Shown here: piece by piece, positions 54,495 to 64,000 of the stretch
How the letters are laid out: each line of letters begins with the position of its first letter
Numbering within the stretch: the first letter of the stretch is position 1
Origin: Pteria penguin
Taxonomy: Eukaryota > Mollusca > Bivalvia > Pterioida > Pteriidae
Assembly: GCA_035048485.1 (NCBI GenBank)
Contig: CM068592.1
Location: forward strand, 33,212,501 to 33,276,500
Direction of reading: 5' to 3'
DNA length: 64,000 nucleotides
Notes under the pieces: generated by a model
What the model saw: the letters and a program-made list of their open reading frames with translations, nothing else
Told to the model about the DNA's origin: nothing
Database searches by the model: none
Program-made: the position numbers and the translations under genes

Positions 54495-54849
54495 GTATGT
54501 CTAGATATTATACTTTAATTCATTTGTGAACATGAAATATATTTTTCATTAAACTGTATTTTTATTGTCATGACACTTTTTTATTTCTTAGTGCCAACAT
54601 ACAGAACCAAATATGCTCCCTTAAATCAAAATCAGTTGATAGACATACTATTTTAGATTCTTATTTTGAAACTGTGTGAAATAAATTAATATCTTTTCCA
54701 ATATCTAGGTACATTTATTTTAATTCCATTTAATTTGAAAATTACAAATGTATATGTTTCGCTGTATTTATTGTTTACAGAAATAGAGATTATATAATAC
54801 AAAAACACGGAAAATCTGTTTTGTTAAACACCAAACCTGACCCAGCAAA

Positions 54850-54912
54850 ATTTAATTGTTAAGGTGTTGAACTCATGACCAATAGGTTAGGGTTTGAGTT
54901 TCCCACCGGGCT
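54850..54912 (+). repeat. Possible tRNA-derived SINE remnant
   Basis: GTTGAACTCATGACCAATAG resembles a tRNA anticodon arm (CAT) and GGGTTTGAGTTTCCC a B box/T-arm. The A-box side is not recognisable. Confidence 0.3.
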
Positions 54913-55036
54913 CTTTATTTTCCGACAAGGCAGTTTTAGCCCTGGCATGCTTGTAACAGTAGACCTGGTACAATTTAGACCTCTGAGAGATTAGCGTGCG
55001 TCCATTATCATTCAGTTTTATTGGAGGAAACAGAAG

Positions 55037-55400
55037 GAAGTCATCTTCATTAAGTGAAAACAAAGAAGTACAGAAGGGTAAACCATATCTCATAGTCCAT
55101 GGAATAAAAGGAAAATATCGTGTATAGTTTCATATTCACACAAATGCGAACCCTAATAAAATCGAGGTGAGACCAGGTGCCCGGAAGGAGTAAACCTCCC
55201 CAGCTGGTTACATGCAAATCCCTTCGCAAAATTCCTGCAACAACTTTTCAATCGATGAGATAAATACATACATATACAGGCACGAACACAGGAAGGAGAC
55301 AAGAACACGAAGTCAAATTTTCTCAATCAAGGCAAGAAAGGCTGCCTAACTGAACTTTCGGTGTCAGAAACGCTCGTGAACAAATGCCTGTATATATGTA
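55037..55400 (-). repeat. Repeat family D copy
   Basis: Minus-strand counterpart of 51.0-51.37 kb: GAAGTACAGAAGGGTAAACC, CCAGGTGCCCGG, ACATGCAAATCCCTTCGCAA and TCGGTGTCAGAAACGC. It covers essentially the whole family consensus. Confidence 0.8.
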
Positions 55401-55624
55401 TACGTATAATGTCAAATCAAGTATAGTCAAAAAGTTAGGATGGTTATTTTATATGGTCAGGTCCCAGAATATATTCTGTGAAATATTTTAGTGTAGCGTG
55501 AAACAATAATTGAAAATATTTAAAACAGCTCCAGGATCATTTCAATTTTATTGTTGCACCTCGACCAAATAAAAAAGAAGGAGAGACTTTTTGTATTAAC
55601 GTTTAGCATAGCACTGAATCGCAC
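55401..55624. other. Short AT-rich spacer
   Basis: Nothing recognised between family D and family C. Confidence 0.5.
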
Positions 55625-55766
55625 TTGGGCTAGCCAAACAGCAGACGCTCACCTGGCCTCACCTCTGAATTTCAGGGGTCCGTGAATGTACACTGTGGTA
55701 CATTGCTGTTAGTGCCAGAGTCATAGGACACCAGTTACTTTTGTATTTTACATTAACGTCTCACTT
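55625..55766 (+). repeat. Repeat family C copy
   Basis: GGCTAGCCAAACAGCAGACG, CCTGGCCTCACCTCTGAATT, CAGGGGTCCGTGAATGTACA and GGACACCAGTTACTTTTGTA. It is separated by ~110 bp from a second family C copy in the same orientation. Confidence 0.75.
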
Positions 55767-55872
55767 ATGTCCGTTGCAGTGTCGAGCTTGTAAAAAAGTT
55801 CCCCGCGCTGAGTTTGACTTAAGTGTCATTATACCCTTTTCCCTGATGTTATGTGGTAGTGGCGCTTTCTAC

Positions 55873-56095
55873 ACAGTGATTCTTCACATTCATGTATATA
55901 TACAGTGCTGAATTATATTTGCTTCGTCTGTGTGTAAGGGTATTCTAGCGGGTGTGGCTAACCAAACAGGATACACTCCTTCTGGGCACCTGGTCTCACC
56001 TCAGTATTTCAGAGGTCCGTGAATATACACTATGATATATTTTTGTTATTGCCATAGTCATGTGACACCAGTTACTTTCGTATTGTACTTCGACA
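55873..56095 (+). repeat. Repeat family C copy
   Basis: ACAGTGCTGAATTATATTTG, GGGTGTGGCTAACCAAACAG, CTGGGCACCTGGTCTCACCT and GTGACACCAGTTACTTTCGT. It contains the CACCTGGTCTCACC core. Confidence 0.75.
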
Positions 56096-56534
56096 GTCTT
56101 ATAAAACTGATAAGAGTACAGTTGATGATAATGATGTTGGAAAATTGCTCACAAGTCAAACACTTATCATCAAATATAAAATCCAATGCGAACAATATAT
56201 CCTACAAATACATTACCACCATTTAGATCTAACCATCTGCCATTCTGTAAATGTTTGATTTTGGAATTCCATAGTTAAAATGTCACTTACTTGATTTAAT
56301 GGAAATCTGTTCTAACTTTAGTGATAGACTCACATAAGTAAATTAGGCTTCCTAATATTGTCAATTAATACCTAAAACGAGAATTCGCAATGTCTCTTAA
56401 GAAAGATATAATGTCCAAATTCGTGATTCAAAATAGGAATATAGTGTTCAGCTTTCAACGATCTGATGGTTTTTTACCTACCGTAATGTACCTATTGCAA
56501 TAGCCATCAACTTGACGATGAGGTACCGTTATTA
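56096..56534. other. AT-rich DNA, no gene seen
   Basis: No frame other than the end of the 64-codon one at 56032-56226; no repeat recognised. Confidence 0.5.
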
Positions 56535-57735
56535 TCTATCCTATGCAGTGCGCATATCGGTATCAACTATACGATATGGTACGTATAACGGTATTACCAA
56601 TGATATACAGTAAGTATAGCGGCATCAGCTATAGGATACGGTACGTGGAGCTGTACCAACGGAACGGTACGAAGAGGGTATCACCAATAGGATACGTATT
56701 GCTGTATCACCAGAATGGTACGACGAGGGGTATCACTAATATGATCCGTATTGCTGTATCACCTGAACGGTGCGAAGAGAGTATCACCAATACGATACGT
56801 ACTGCTGTATCACCAGAACGGTACGAAGAGGGTGTCATCAATACGTATTGCTGTATCACCAGAAAGGTACGAAGAGGGTATCGCAAATATGATACAATGT
56901 ACGTACAGCTGTATCATCAGAACGGTACGAAGAGGTTATCACCAATACGATACGTATTGCTGTATCACCTGAACGGTACAAAGAGGGTATCACCAATACA
57001 ATATGTATTGCTGTATCACCGGAACGGTACGAAGAGGGTATCACCAATACGATACGTATTACTGTATCACCGGAAAGGTACGGAGAGTATATCACCAATA
57101 CGATACGTATTGTTGTATCACCTGAACGGTACGAAGAGTGTATCACCAATACGATACGTATTGCTGTATCACCAGAACGGTACGAAGAGGGTATCACCAA
57201 TAGGATACGTATTGTTGTATCACCTGAACGGTACGAAGAGGGTATCACCAATACGATACGTATTGCTGTATTACATATACAATACGACTACCGGAGTCAC
57301 CTATACGGCACAGTACGCATACCCGTATCACATATGATTCGGTACGCATCATTTCTACAATTCCAATAGCTGTATAACCATACTAACCTATATGATCAGG
57401 TATGCATAGCGGTATCACCTATACGATACGGTATGCATACCGCTATCAACTTTAAAATACGGTACGTATAGCGGTATCATATATAGATTCGATATATAAT
57501 GCGGTATCATCTATACGATACAGTACGTATAGCGATATCATCTGTATGATACGATACGTATTGCTTTATTATCTATACAATTCGTATAGTAGTATAACAT
57601 ATGTAACGGTATGTAAAGCAGTATCAACTGAACGATACGGAACGAAATGAGGTAAAGCGTGTATGACACGGTACGTATTGATATACGGTTCATATAGCGG
57701 TATTAACTATATGACAGGGTACGTATTGGGCCTGT
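56535..57735. repeat. 51-bp minisatellite, regular core with degenerate flanks
   Basis: The regular part (56640-57275) has about 12 units of 51 bp: GGTATCACCAATACGATACG, then TATTGCTGTATCACCTGAAC, then GGTACGAAGAG. Flanks at 56535-56640 and 57290-57735 hold looser TATC-ACC-TATACGATACGGTA relatives. As 51 = 3 x 17, both strands stay open. This gives a 264-codon plus-strand frame with a 17-residue repeat (RVSPIRYVLLYHLNGTK type) and a 131-codon minus-strand frame. I regard these as consequences of the period; there is no signal peptide, domain or splice context. Confidence 0.93.
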
Positions 57736-58122
57736 TTGATGTATTTTGATTACATTCTAAATACTTCATGGCAGTTTTCATATGAGTTTATTGTTTACAA
57801 AATGTTTTCTCGCATCCTTGTAAACACAAGAAATACTCCCATATATTTGTGGAGCATTTCATCGCCTTGTTGGAAGCTGTAAATGTTATTCATTTCTCCC
57901 AAGCGAGTACGGACCAAACTTTACGTAAGACCTAGATCTATCACATACGAATCCGGCATGCGCACATACATACCCTCACGCCGATGACTATGCAGTAAAT
58001 CGAACCAGTAATCCGAACCGTGGTTTAAAGTAAAGTTGATTTATACGGTCTTTGTTTGATTGCGCCTTAATTCATCATCGCCTATGTCACCGGTTTTTAT
58101 ATTATGTTGAATTTAAATATTG
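57736..58122. other. Intergenic DNA, no gene seen
   Basis: Nothing recognised before the (CT)n(TA)n tract. Confidence 0.5.
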
Positions 58123-58257
<135 letters not shown>

Positions 58258-58640
58258 CCTAACTTGGTTCGTATCGTGAAGTATCTTCGGTCTAATTTTT
58301 TCTTTTAAATGTCATTCCGGTTTCTTTCACCATGTAATGCCGGCTTCCATATAAGTGATTTAATCTTGGTGTGACATTTGCTCACTCGGCCATCAAGGAT
58401 TCTCACGTATTATTCCGCCAAGTGTAGCATTCATAGTAGACCGAATGTCATCCAGGATATCTGTTTTCCCATAAGAAAAGTGCCATAAATATTACATTAC
58501 ACAGAGGTCAAGCGAAACTTAAAAGGCATGAAACTATTTTTGTACTTGGTAAACTGGAGTACTTAAAAGACGAAATAAACGATATAAAAGAATAAAATGC
58601 TTTCGTTTTATTATGCATCAAATATGCAATTTTTGGTGCA

Positions 58641-58800
58641 CCCCGGGCACCTGATCTCACTCCATCACAGGGGTTCACATATGCTCTTCAAGTAGACATA
58701 TTTTGGTATTTTCCACTTGTTTTTCATTTTCACTGATTTTGTATGTCTTCTGGTTTCATGATGTTTAGACTTCGATTTGGATTTATCCATCATCTATACA
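58641..58800 (+). mobile_element. PLE-A 3' end, strongly 5'-truncated
   Basis: 160 bp: CCCCGGGCACCTGATCTCAC, TCCATCACAGGGGTTCACAT, TGCTCTTCAAGTAGACATAT, and then GGATTTATCCATCATCTATA at the end. It lacks the two stems and all coding sequence. Confidence 0.85.
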
Positions 58801-59084
58801 TTATTAAAACTAGCTTTGCAATAAATGCGAAACGTTGCTATGGCAAAACGTTCATTGCACATGCCATAAGTATAAAGGTAATCTTATGTTGCATTTTATT
58901 GTCGTGCATCAAAGAAACATTCAGCTCTAGAGTTCAGGTATTTTTATAGTACTGGATTAATGCAAATGATGATAGACATTGTAATAAATTACATGTCAGT
59001 GTGACAGTGCCCAGCCAAGGCCAAGCAAAACGAAACAAATCGACAGAAGTACGTTAATATTCACAATAAATATTACAGAAAGAA
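58801..59084. other. AT-rich spacer
   Basis: Nothing recognised. Confidence 0.5.
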
Positions 59085-59642
59085 AAAAGAGGAGTTACTG
59101 GCTCAGTTATGTGGCAGAAGTCACCATGGAGCTATACAATACATGAATATAAATAATATACTATAACATATAACACATTACAAAAATATTTGATTGTAGT
59201 GCAATTACGATACCGACTTAGGACGGTCATTTAATATGACAAAAGCCAAACAAATGGCGTGGTTAACCGGTTTACGGGCCCACCTTCCCACTCACCGTAA
59301 CAGCAGAACAATCGAAGGACGTACATTTAAAAATTTATAAATAATCCTCCATGAAAAGAACAAGGGTCAACAGGTATGGCATATTAAGAGGTCATAAAAA
59401 TATAAACACGTAAGGTATTGTAAAACACATAATGGTATAAAAATATATGCGACATCAACATGATAAACCGTGCTCTGCCAGTCTGAAAGCGAGCTAAGAC
59501 CCTAGATCTGTAAGGAGTCCCGACTAACAGTCAGAGGGGACGAGGTTCAGGACCATGTCTCCTCTGAAAGAGGTTTGGACACGGCCCGTCATATAGTCCT
59601 CGTCGCCCTGTTAGTCAGCGTGCAACGTTCAAGTAAAAGAAC
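59085..59642 (-). mobile_element. PLE-B 3'-terminal region, well preserved
   Basis: Minus-strand copy from the last RT codons (AACGTTGCACGCTGAC) through the full tail to AACTCCTCTTTTTTC. It closely matches 32.56-33.10 kb (CTCAGTTATGTGGCAGAAGT, GACTTAGGACGGTCATTTAA, GTGGTTAACCGGTTTACGGG). It keeps a ~58-bp segment near 59.56-59.62 kb that the 32.6-kb copy lacks. Confidence 0.85.
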
Positions 59643-60987
59643 AATCCTTAAACCGATCCATGACGATCAAATGTCATGGCAACCATAAGCATATAACAAT
59701 CATGCAGATATTATGCATATGATTCACTAATTTATGAGCTATCACCTCCCATTTATATCCAAAACCTGTGTGATTAATGGACACAAAGAGTAAACGATAA
59801 ATTTTTATATATATAAATAAAAAAGATATATTTAAACGGTCATCACGTGTATGATTATTTACTGTATTTCTGTAGAAAAAAATTGTTCCTGATTCACACG
59901 GAACACGTAAAATATCTTTTATATCTTCGCCATGAATCCCTACGTATTTCCATTTCAGTCTGATAACTATCAAGTACTGGATATTTGTTGCCAACGTAGC
60001 GGTTAGTAGTAACTGGCATCCAAACCATCAGCTTGAGTTTATTATTTGTGTCTGCAACATGGGTGCCTATTCTGCAGCAAAACCTCGGGCGACATGTTTA
60101 AATTATAGAGTATATCAGACTACAGAGATTAAGCAGTACTACGGATATAGCACAAATAATTTTATTTTATTGTATAAATTGAACTGAAACGATTTATGTC
60201 TCCTATCAATTAATCTCCTACATGCTAGTTGGTTATTTTGATCGAAAGATACTAGCATTTTGAAATGAAGAATGAGTCAAAACGAGATAAGCAAGATGTA
60301 AAATTTGCCTAAAATATTAATGTGTAACTCATGATTTGTCCCAGAGACATCCCGCATTTACATGGCACCCTAGATTATTAAGTGCTTTCGGAGTGATTAG
60401 CCACACTACAACCAAAGCCAAAAAATGCACGAATGACATAAAGCATATCTAAAGACCACATCTGAAATAAGAATAAGTAGAAAGTGTCACATTCACTGAA
60501 CATCAGACCAAATATATAATGCACGCAAGTCAAAATCTCCTTTATGAACTATTTTACGAAATTCACACCGCAACGGACCTACATGTAGCAATAATGAGAG
60601 ATACGGAAGTAACAACTTCACCTCTTTGGACATTCAGAGATATAATTCATATTCCATTCATCTATAAATTCAGATTTAGTATACCATTTAATTGCTTTGA
60701 ATTCTCTTCATCTCCATTTTACTTAAGTAGATGTATCCTCATTAATGCACAATTTGTATTGATGATGGAACGTAAATATCCCCAAGGTTACAATGAATTG
60801 CAATATTATGCTACCCTTTTCCATAAATATTATATATCTTTAATAACTTATAGACCTACTATTCTATCATGGCCCCGTAATTTAACACTTTATATTCCGA
60901 CTCGGTTTATCTATATGGAACTAAAAATAAAATACGAGAAATAAGAATTACATAATGGAAATACCTAATGCCTTTCAGGTGTCTTAC
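59643..60987. other. AT-rich DNA with one unassigned 141-codon frame
   Basis: The longest non-repeat, non-transposon frame in the window is here (60519-60944, plus). A minus-strand frame at 59674-59994 (106 codons) also occurs. Neither shows a recognisable domain. Confidence 0.45.
60519..60944 (+). CDS. Hypothetical ORF, 141 codons, doubtful
   Basis: ATG to TAA without interruption, rich in Ile, Phe, Tyr and Leu as expected from AT-rich DNA. I see no signal peptide, no clear membrane segment pattern, no Cys framework and no known motif. No TATA or splice context was identified. It could equally be a chance open frame. Confidence 0.15.
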   Translation: MHASQNLLYELFYEIHTATDLHVAIMRDTEVTTSPLWTFRDIIHIPFIYKFRFSIPFNCFEFSSSPFYLSRCILINAQFVLMMERKYPQGYNELQYYATLFHKYYISLITYRPTILSWPRNLTLYIPTRFIYMELKIKYEK

Positions 60988-61212
60988 ACTATGAAATTTT
61001 AATTCTCTATCTCCCTAATGCACAGCTCTGTCTTTATATGTGTTATTTGACTCTTACGTTTACGTCAATTTGGTAATGAGTTTCCTCTTAAAATATCTAT
61101 ATTTTCGATTTCCACAGTTTAGGTCTTGAACATCTCTGGAGAGACATACGTTGTAGAAATACGCATACGGTGCACCATAACTTATACACGTATATATGTT
61201 GTGCTATTTATT
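60988..61212 (+). mobile_element. Hammerhead-type repeat fragment
   Basis: CTCTATCTCCCTAATGCACA and GCTCTGTCTTTATA match the unit body, followed by a core reading CTGGAGA (61136-61142) and GAAA (61156-61159), then ACGCATACGGTGCACC. The CTGANGA box has one substitution; GAAA is intact. Confidence 0.7.
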
Positions 61213-63357
61213 GAAATAGTAATACTCGTAATTAGTAACGAAATCTCATTAGCTTTGCTTTTGAAATTTATAGCCCATTTATTGCATAAAAGGACTCTAA
61301 ATATTTCATCACTTGCATTCTGTCAAATGTCACTGTAATTGACCTAAAAACTTTAATTTGACCAAAATGTAGTCAGGTTTCCATTTGGTTTGCATGTATT
61401 GAGTAACTCTGTACAGCGGCTACCCCAGCATAATTACCTGAAAGTAAAAGAAAATTACAAAGGAATCCATAGTTAGACTATATATAAAACTTTTCGAGAT
61501 TTTGTCAAAAGTATGAATATACACCACAGTCTAAAGTGTTCACTACATATATACTACAGGATTGCAGAATAAAGCAAAAACGGAAATTTGCAGTTTGCAA
61601 AAATCTCGTGAAATGCCGATTTATCATCAGATGTGTGATGAATTATCAACTAAATCGTATATGACTCTGTAGTTTCGTTTACCATTCAACATTTCAATTT
61701 TGTAAATCGGTTAGGATTTTTATAGAATTATGCACCCTCCGAATCAGAAATAGTCTAAAACCTAATGTTTAACATAATCTGATCGTTAATGTGAGTGTTA
61801 TAATTCAGTGTATTGGAACCGTTCATCGTTTAAAATAAGTACAAATCTGAATCGGAAACTCGAAACCTGACTTATTTGACAACATGTATAGATAAAAGAA
61901 AATGACGTGTGATTCTAAATTTTGATAAAATCACGACGCTTTAGCCAACTCTCATAGTCACTGAAGACATTAATAAACACTTGAACATGTTTAGATGCAA
62001 TTTATGCGGAGGGGTTGCCACACACAGCAAAAGAGTGTTAAAAGCAAAGTAATCCAATTCACTGTGTTTCCTTGGCTGCATTATTGATAAGGTAGAAAGC
62101 GTCTGGTTTTCCTTGGTTTACATATTCCGTGTATTGTCAGAAGTCATTATATCTACATCAGTATACCTATAACAGTATATATATTATAGGATTAAAAACA
62201 AGAAAAATTATAACGTCTGCATTATAAATTAGTCAGACTTATGTCACTTCAAATTAGTATATGTATTGTATTTGGGTGTACCTTCTTGAATACTGTTCTG
62301 TATCTTGATCAATTTACTTGTGAAATCCTTTACAATATTGTTACTGTTAAATGTCTTTTTCAGTATTTCAGTATCTCACTTTTTGTCAATTTGTTTGTGG
62401 TGTTACTCTAGTTAATCCTATTTCACCAAAAAAAAAAAGAAAAATAATTGAAATATCATTACAGAATACCCAAAGGAAAATTCGAACGTGTCCACAAATA
62501 CAATTACCCTCCTAATTATAAAAGGTAGTTGTAGCCGATATTACCTAAAACTAACGTAAAGATGTGACTGCTGTAGAAAATTGATTAATTGATACACGAT
62601 GTTATTTGACAGCCATTGGGTTGATATTATATATTGTCATTATATATGAGGTACAGAGAAGGGTAACATGTACAAATGTAATATTTAATATTAAACACGA
62701 ATAAAAAAAATCCCGGCAATTTATGTAACAGTTTAAAAATTCAAATCCAAACTGAGTTTACTGTTTAGACCATATAGATATATATAAAATCTTATCAGTT
62801 TCTACACATGTATTCATCAAAATATTTGAAACCAGTAGCGAAAGTTTCATTAAAAGCACAGGAAAAAAAGGTGGTGTATTTCAGAAATGTCAACGAATAA
62901 ATATGTATAAAACATGATTACTTTATTGGAAATGCTTTCAAACGTCGATATAAGAATGGAAGCTGCCCGTGATCTCTTTTTTTCATTAACTGCGATTTTA
63001 GTTGGTGGTTGTTTGGTTGATTGGTGTGCTCGCTGGTTGACTTTGATGTAGTTCATGCCTCATATGAATTTTGTAAGGATTATAGTGTTCAGGTACTACC
63101 ACTTTTCACACGTTGTTGTTCCACTTTCATTTTACAGTGTTGATTTGTCTGTATGTTCGTGGATTTTATTATGGATATTGCCGACAAGCAAAGGAAGCTT
63201 ATTCCTCCAAATCACATCTGTCTCTGCTCTTCCGGGGTCAATAAATGTTCACGTGGATTCCATTTGCTTGAGTGATTTTCAGTACATCAGTCAAATAGCA
63301 CCACTCACCCTTGCATTTCACAGTAAAATAATGTTCTCCCGACGTTTTAACTACAGA
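61213..63357. other. AT-rich DNA, no gene seen
   Basis: Frames at 62850-63056 (minus) and 63055-63390 (plus, 111 codons, running into the next repeat) have no recognisable domain. Confidence 0.5.
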
Positions 63358-63633
63358 TTTACTGTGACAAATAATTGTAAATTATTTTAAAACTAAGGAG
63401 GATCTCCCTTATGCATAGCTTTGTCCTTAGATCGGTTCTTTGGCGATCACTTTCTCGTCAGTTTTGTTTGCTCTTCAAATACTCATACTTTCGATTGAAC
63501 AATTTCGACTTTTTGATTCATTGAACATTATTTGTCGAAATTCTAATATGGTGCCCCAAATGTGTATTATATGTATATATATCTACTTATATTTATCACA
63601 ATCACTGGGTCGATACCACTGCTATTGGATAAA
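63358..63633 (+). mobile_element. Hammerhead-type repeat fragment, core decayed
   Basis: AAAACTAAGGAGGATCTCCC, TTATGCATAGCTTTGTCCTT, GTCGAAATTCTAATATGGTG and ATCACTGGGTCGATACCACT are in family order. GAAA survives (63537-63540) but the CTGANGA box is lost. It continues past the core into the next unit, again showing more than one period boundary. Confidence 0.7.
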
Positions 63634-64000
63634 ATACATAAGATGTTATGTAATAAAACAGACTTGTGATAAATGTATCATGTTCATTTTTACATGTTTT
63701 TACGTGAAGAGTCAATTCTGTTCTATTTCTGACATGACAAAATGTACCTAACTTTGTATGAAACGTTGTAAACAGATATCTCGGCAAATAAGCATTACCT
63801 TGATTATATTGTTATCATCATGTTTCATTGTCTCATATATTGAACACGTATCATGGCTTTATTTAGTGTGACTAGGATAATTAATTTAACAAGAAATGTG
63901 CCCTACCGGAATTCTGCTTTTCCACAGTTATTTTCATTTCACGCATTCTTTATCGTCTGTAAGCATTTCATGTTATACAACATATGAGGTATCGCTTTAG
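63634..64000. other. AT-rich DNA to window end
   Basis: Overlapping short frames on both strands without recognisable content. Confidence 0.5.

Noticed and set aside
54773..54800. Second exon of the signal-peptide gene at the ttgtttacag acceptor
   Set aside because: In phase 1 it gives about five codons before a stop; too short to support.
56543..57337. 264-codon repeat protein with a 17-residue period
   Set aside because: The period of 51 bp forces both strands to stay open; the opposite strand is equally open and units vary without coding-like third-position bias visible by eye.

Overview
The window is AT-rich, intron- and repeat-dominated animal DNA, most probably from a bivalve mollusc, perhaps a mussel-like one. 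I infer this from recollection of repeat families typical of bivalve genomes; no search was run. They are a hammerhead-ribozyme-like 349-bp repeat, Penelope-like elements (PLEs) with a CCCGGGCACCTGGTCTCACC-type 3' core, GGGGGCATA elements and a Gmr1-like LTR retrotransposon. I see no rRNA, no intact tRNA, no CRISPR array and no bacterial-style operon. Almost every long open reading frame is a tandem-repeat artefact or a retroelement remnant. The only hint of a host gene is one candidate first exon at 54.45 kb: a signal peptide followed directly by a splice donor.

Layout. 0-2 kb: a ~29-bp minisatellite running in from the left edge. 2-9.8 kb: microsatellites, a MITE-like element with inverted ends, and diverged PLE pieces. 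10-13 kb: about 97 copies of a 31-bp minisatellite that abut the 3' end of a LINE fragment. 15.8-17.3 kb: a 47-bp minisatellite behind a tRNA-like SINE head. 17.6-20.9 kb: a 68-bp minisatellite with an inverted block and three insertions. 21.1-23.0 kb: a 5'-truncated PLE (family A) with an intact 552-codon reverse transcriptase frame. 26.2-26.8 kb and 27.6-28.0 kb: two more tandem families. 29.3-35.5 kb: a decayed Ty3/Gypsy-class element on the minus strand with a Gmr1-type order (gag, protease, integrase, reverse transcriptase, RNase H). It has one correctly placed LTR, one inverted LTR and three later insertions. 38.2-39.2 kb: PLE family B. 40.75-43.68 kb: a second PLE-A copy with its GIY-YIG endonuclease upstream of the RT, flanked by a ~14-bp target duplication. 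46.3-48.96 kb: hammerhead-type repeats and more PLE 3' ends. 51-64 kb: scattered copies of the same families, a 51-bp minisatellite and a long (TA)n tract.

How the parts relate. The window is a record of nested retrotransposition. PLE-A copies inserted into the Gmr1-like LTR and into a GGGGGCATA element, PLE-B inserted into the Gmr1-like integrase, and a hammerhead repeat monomer inserted into the 68-bp array. Several PLE 3' ends share one short core, and the 43-bp minisatellite looks like a tandem expansion of that core. The hammerhead-like repeats occur as about 1.06-mers, about 1.45-mers and fragments, as expected of elements copied from circular or concatemeric RNA.

Positions of diverged repeat ends are read by eye and may be off by tens of bases.
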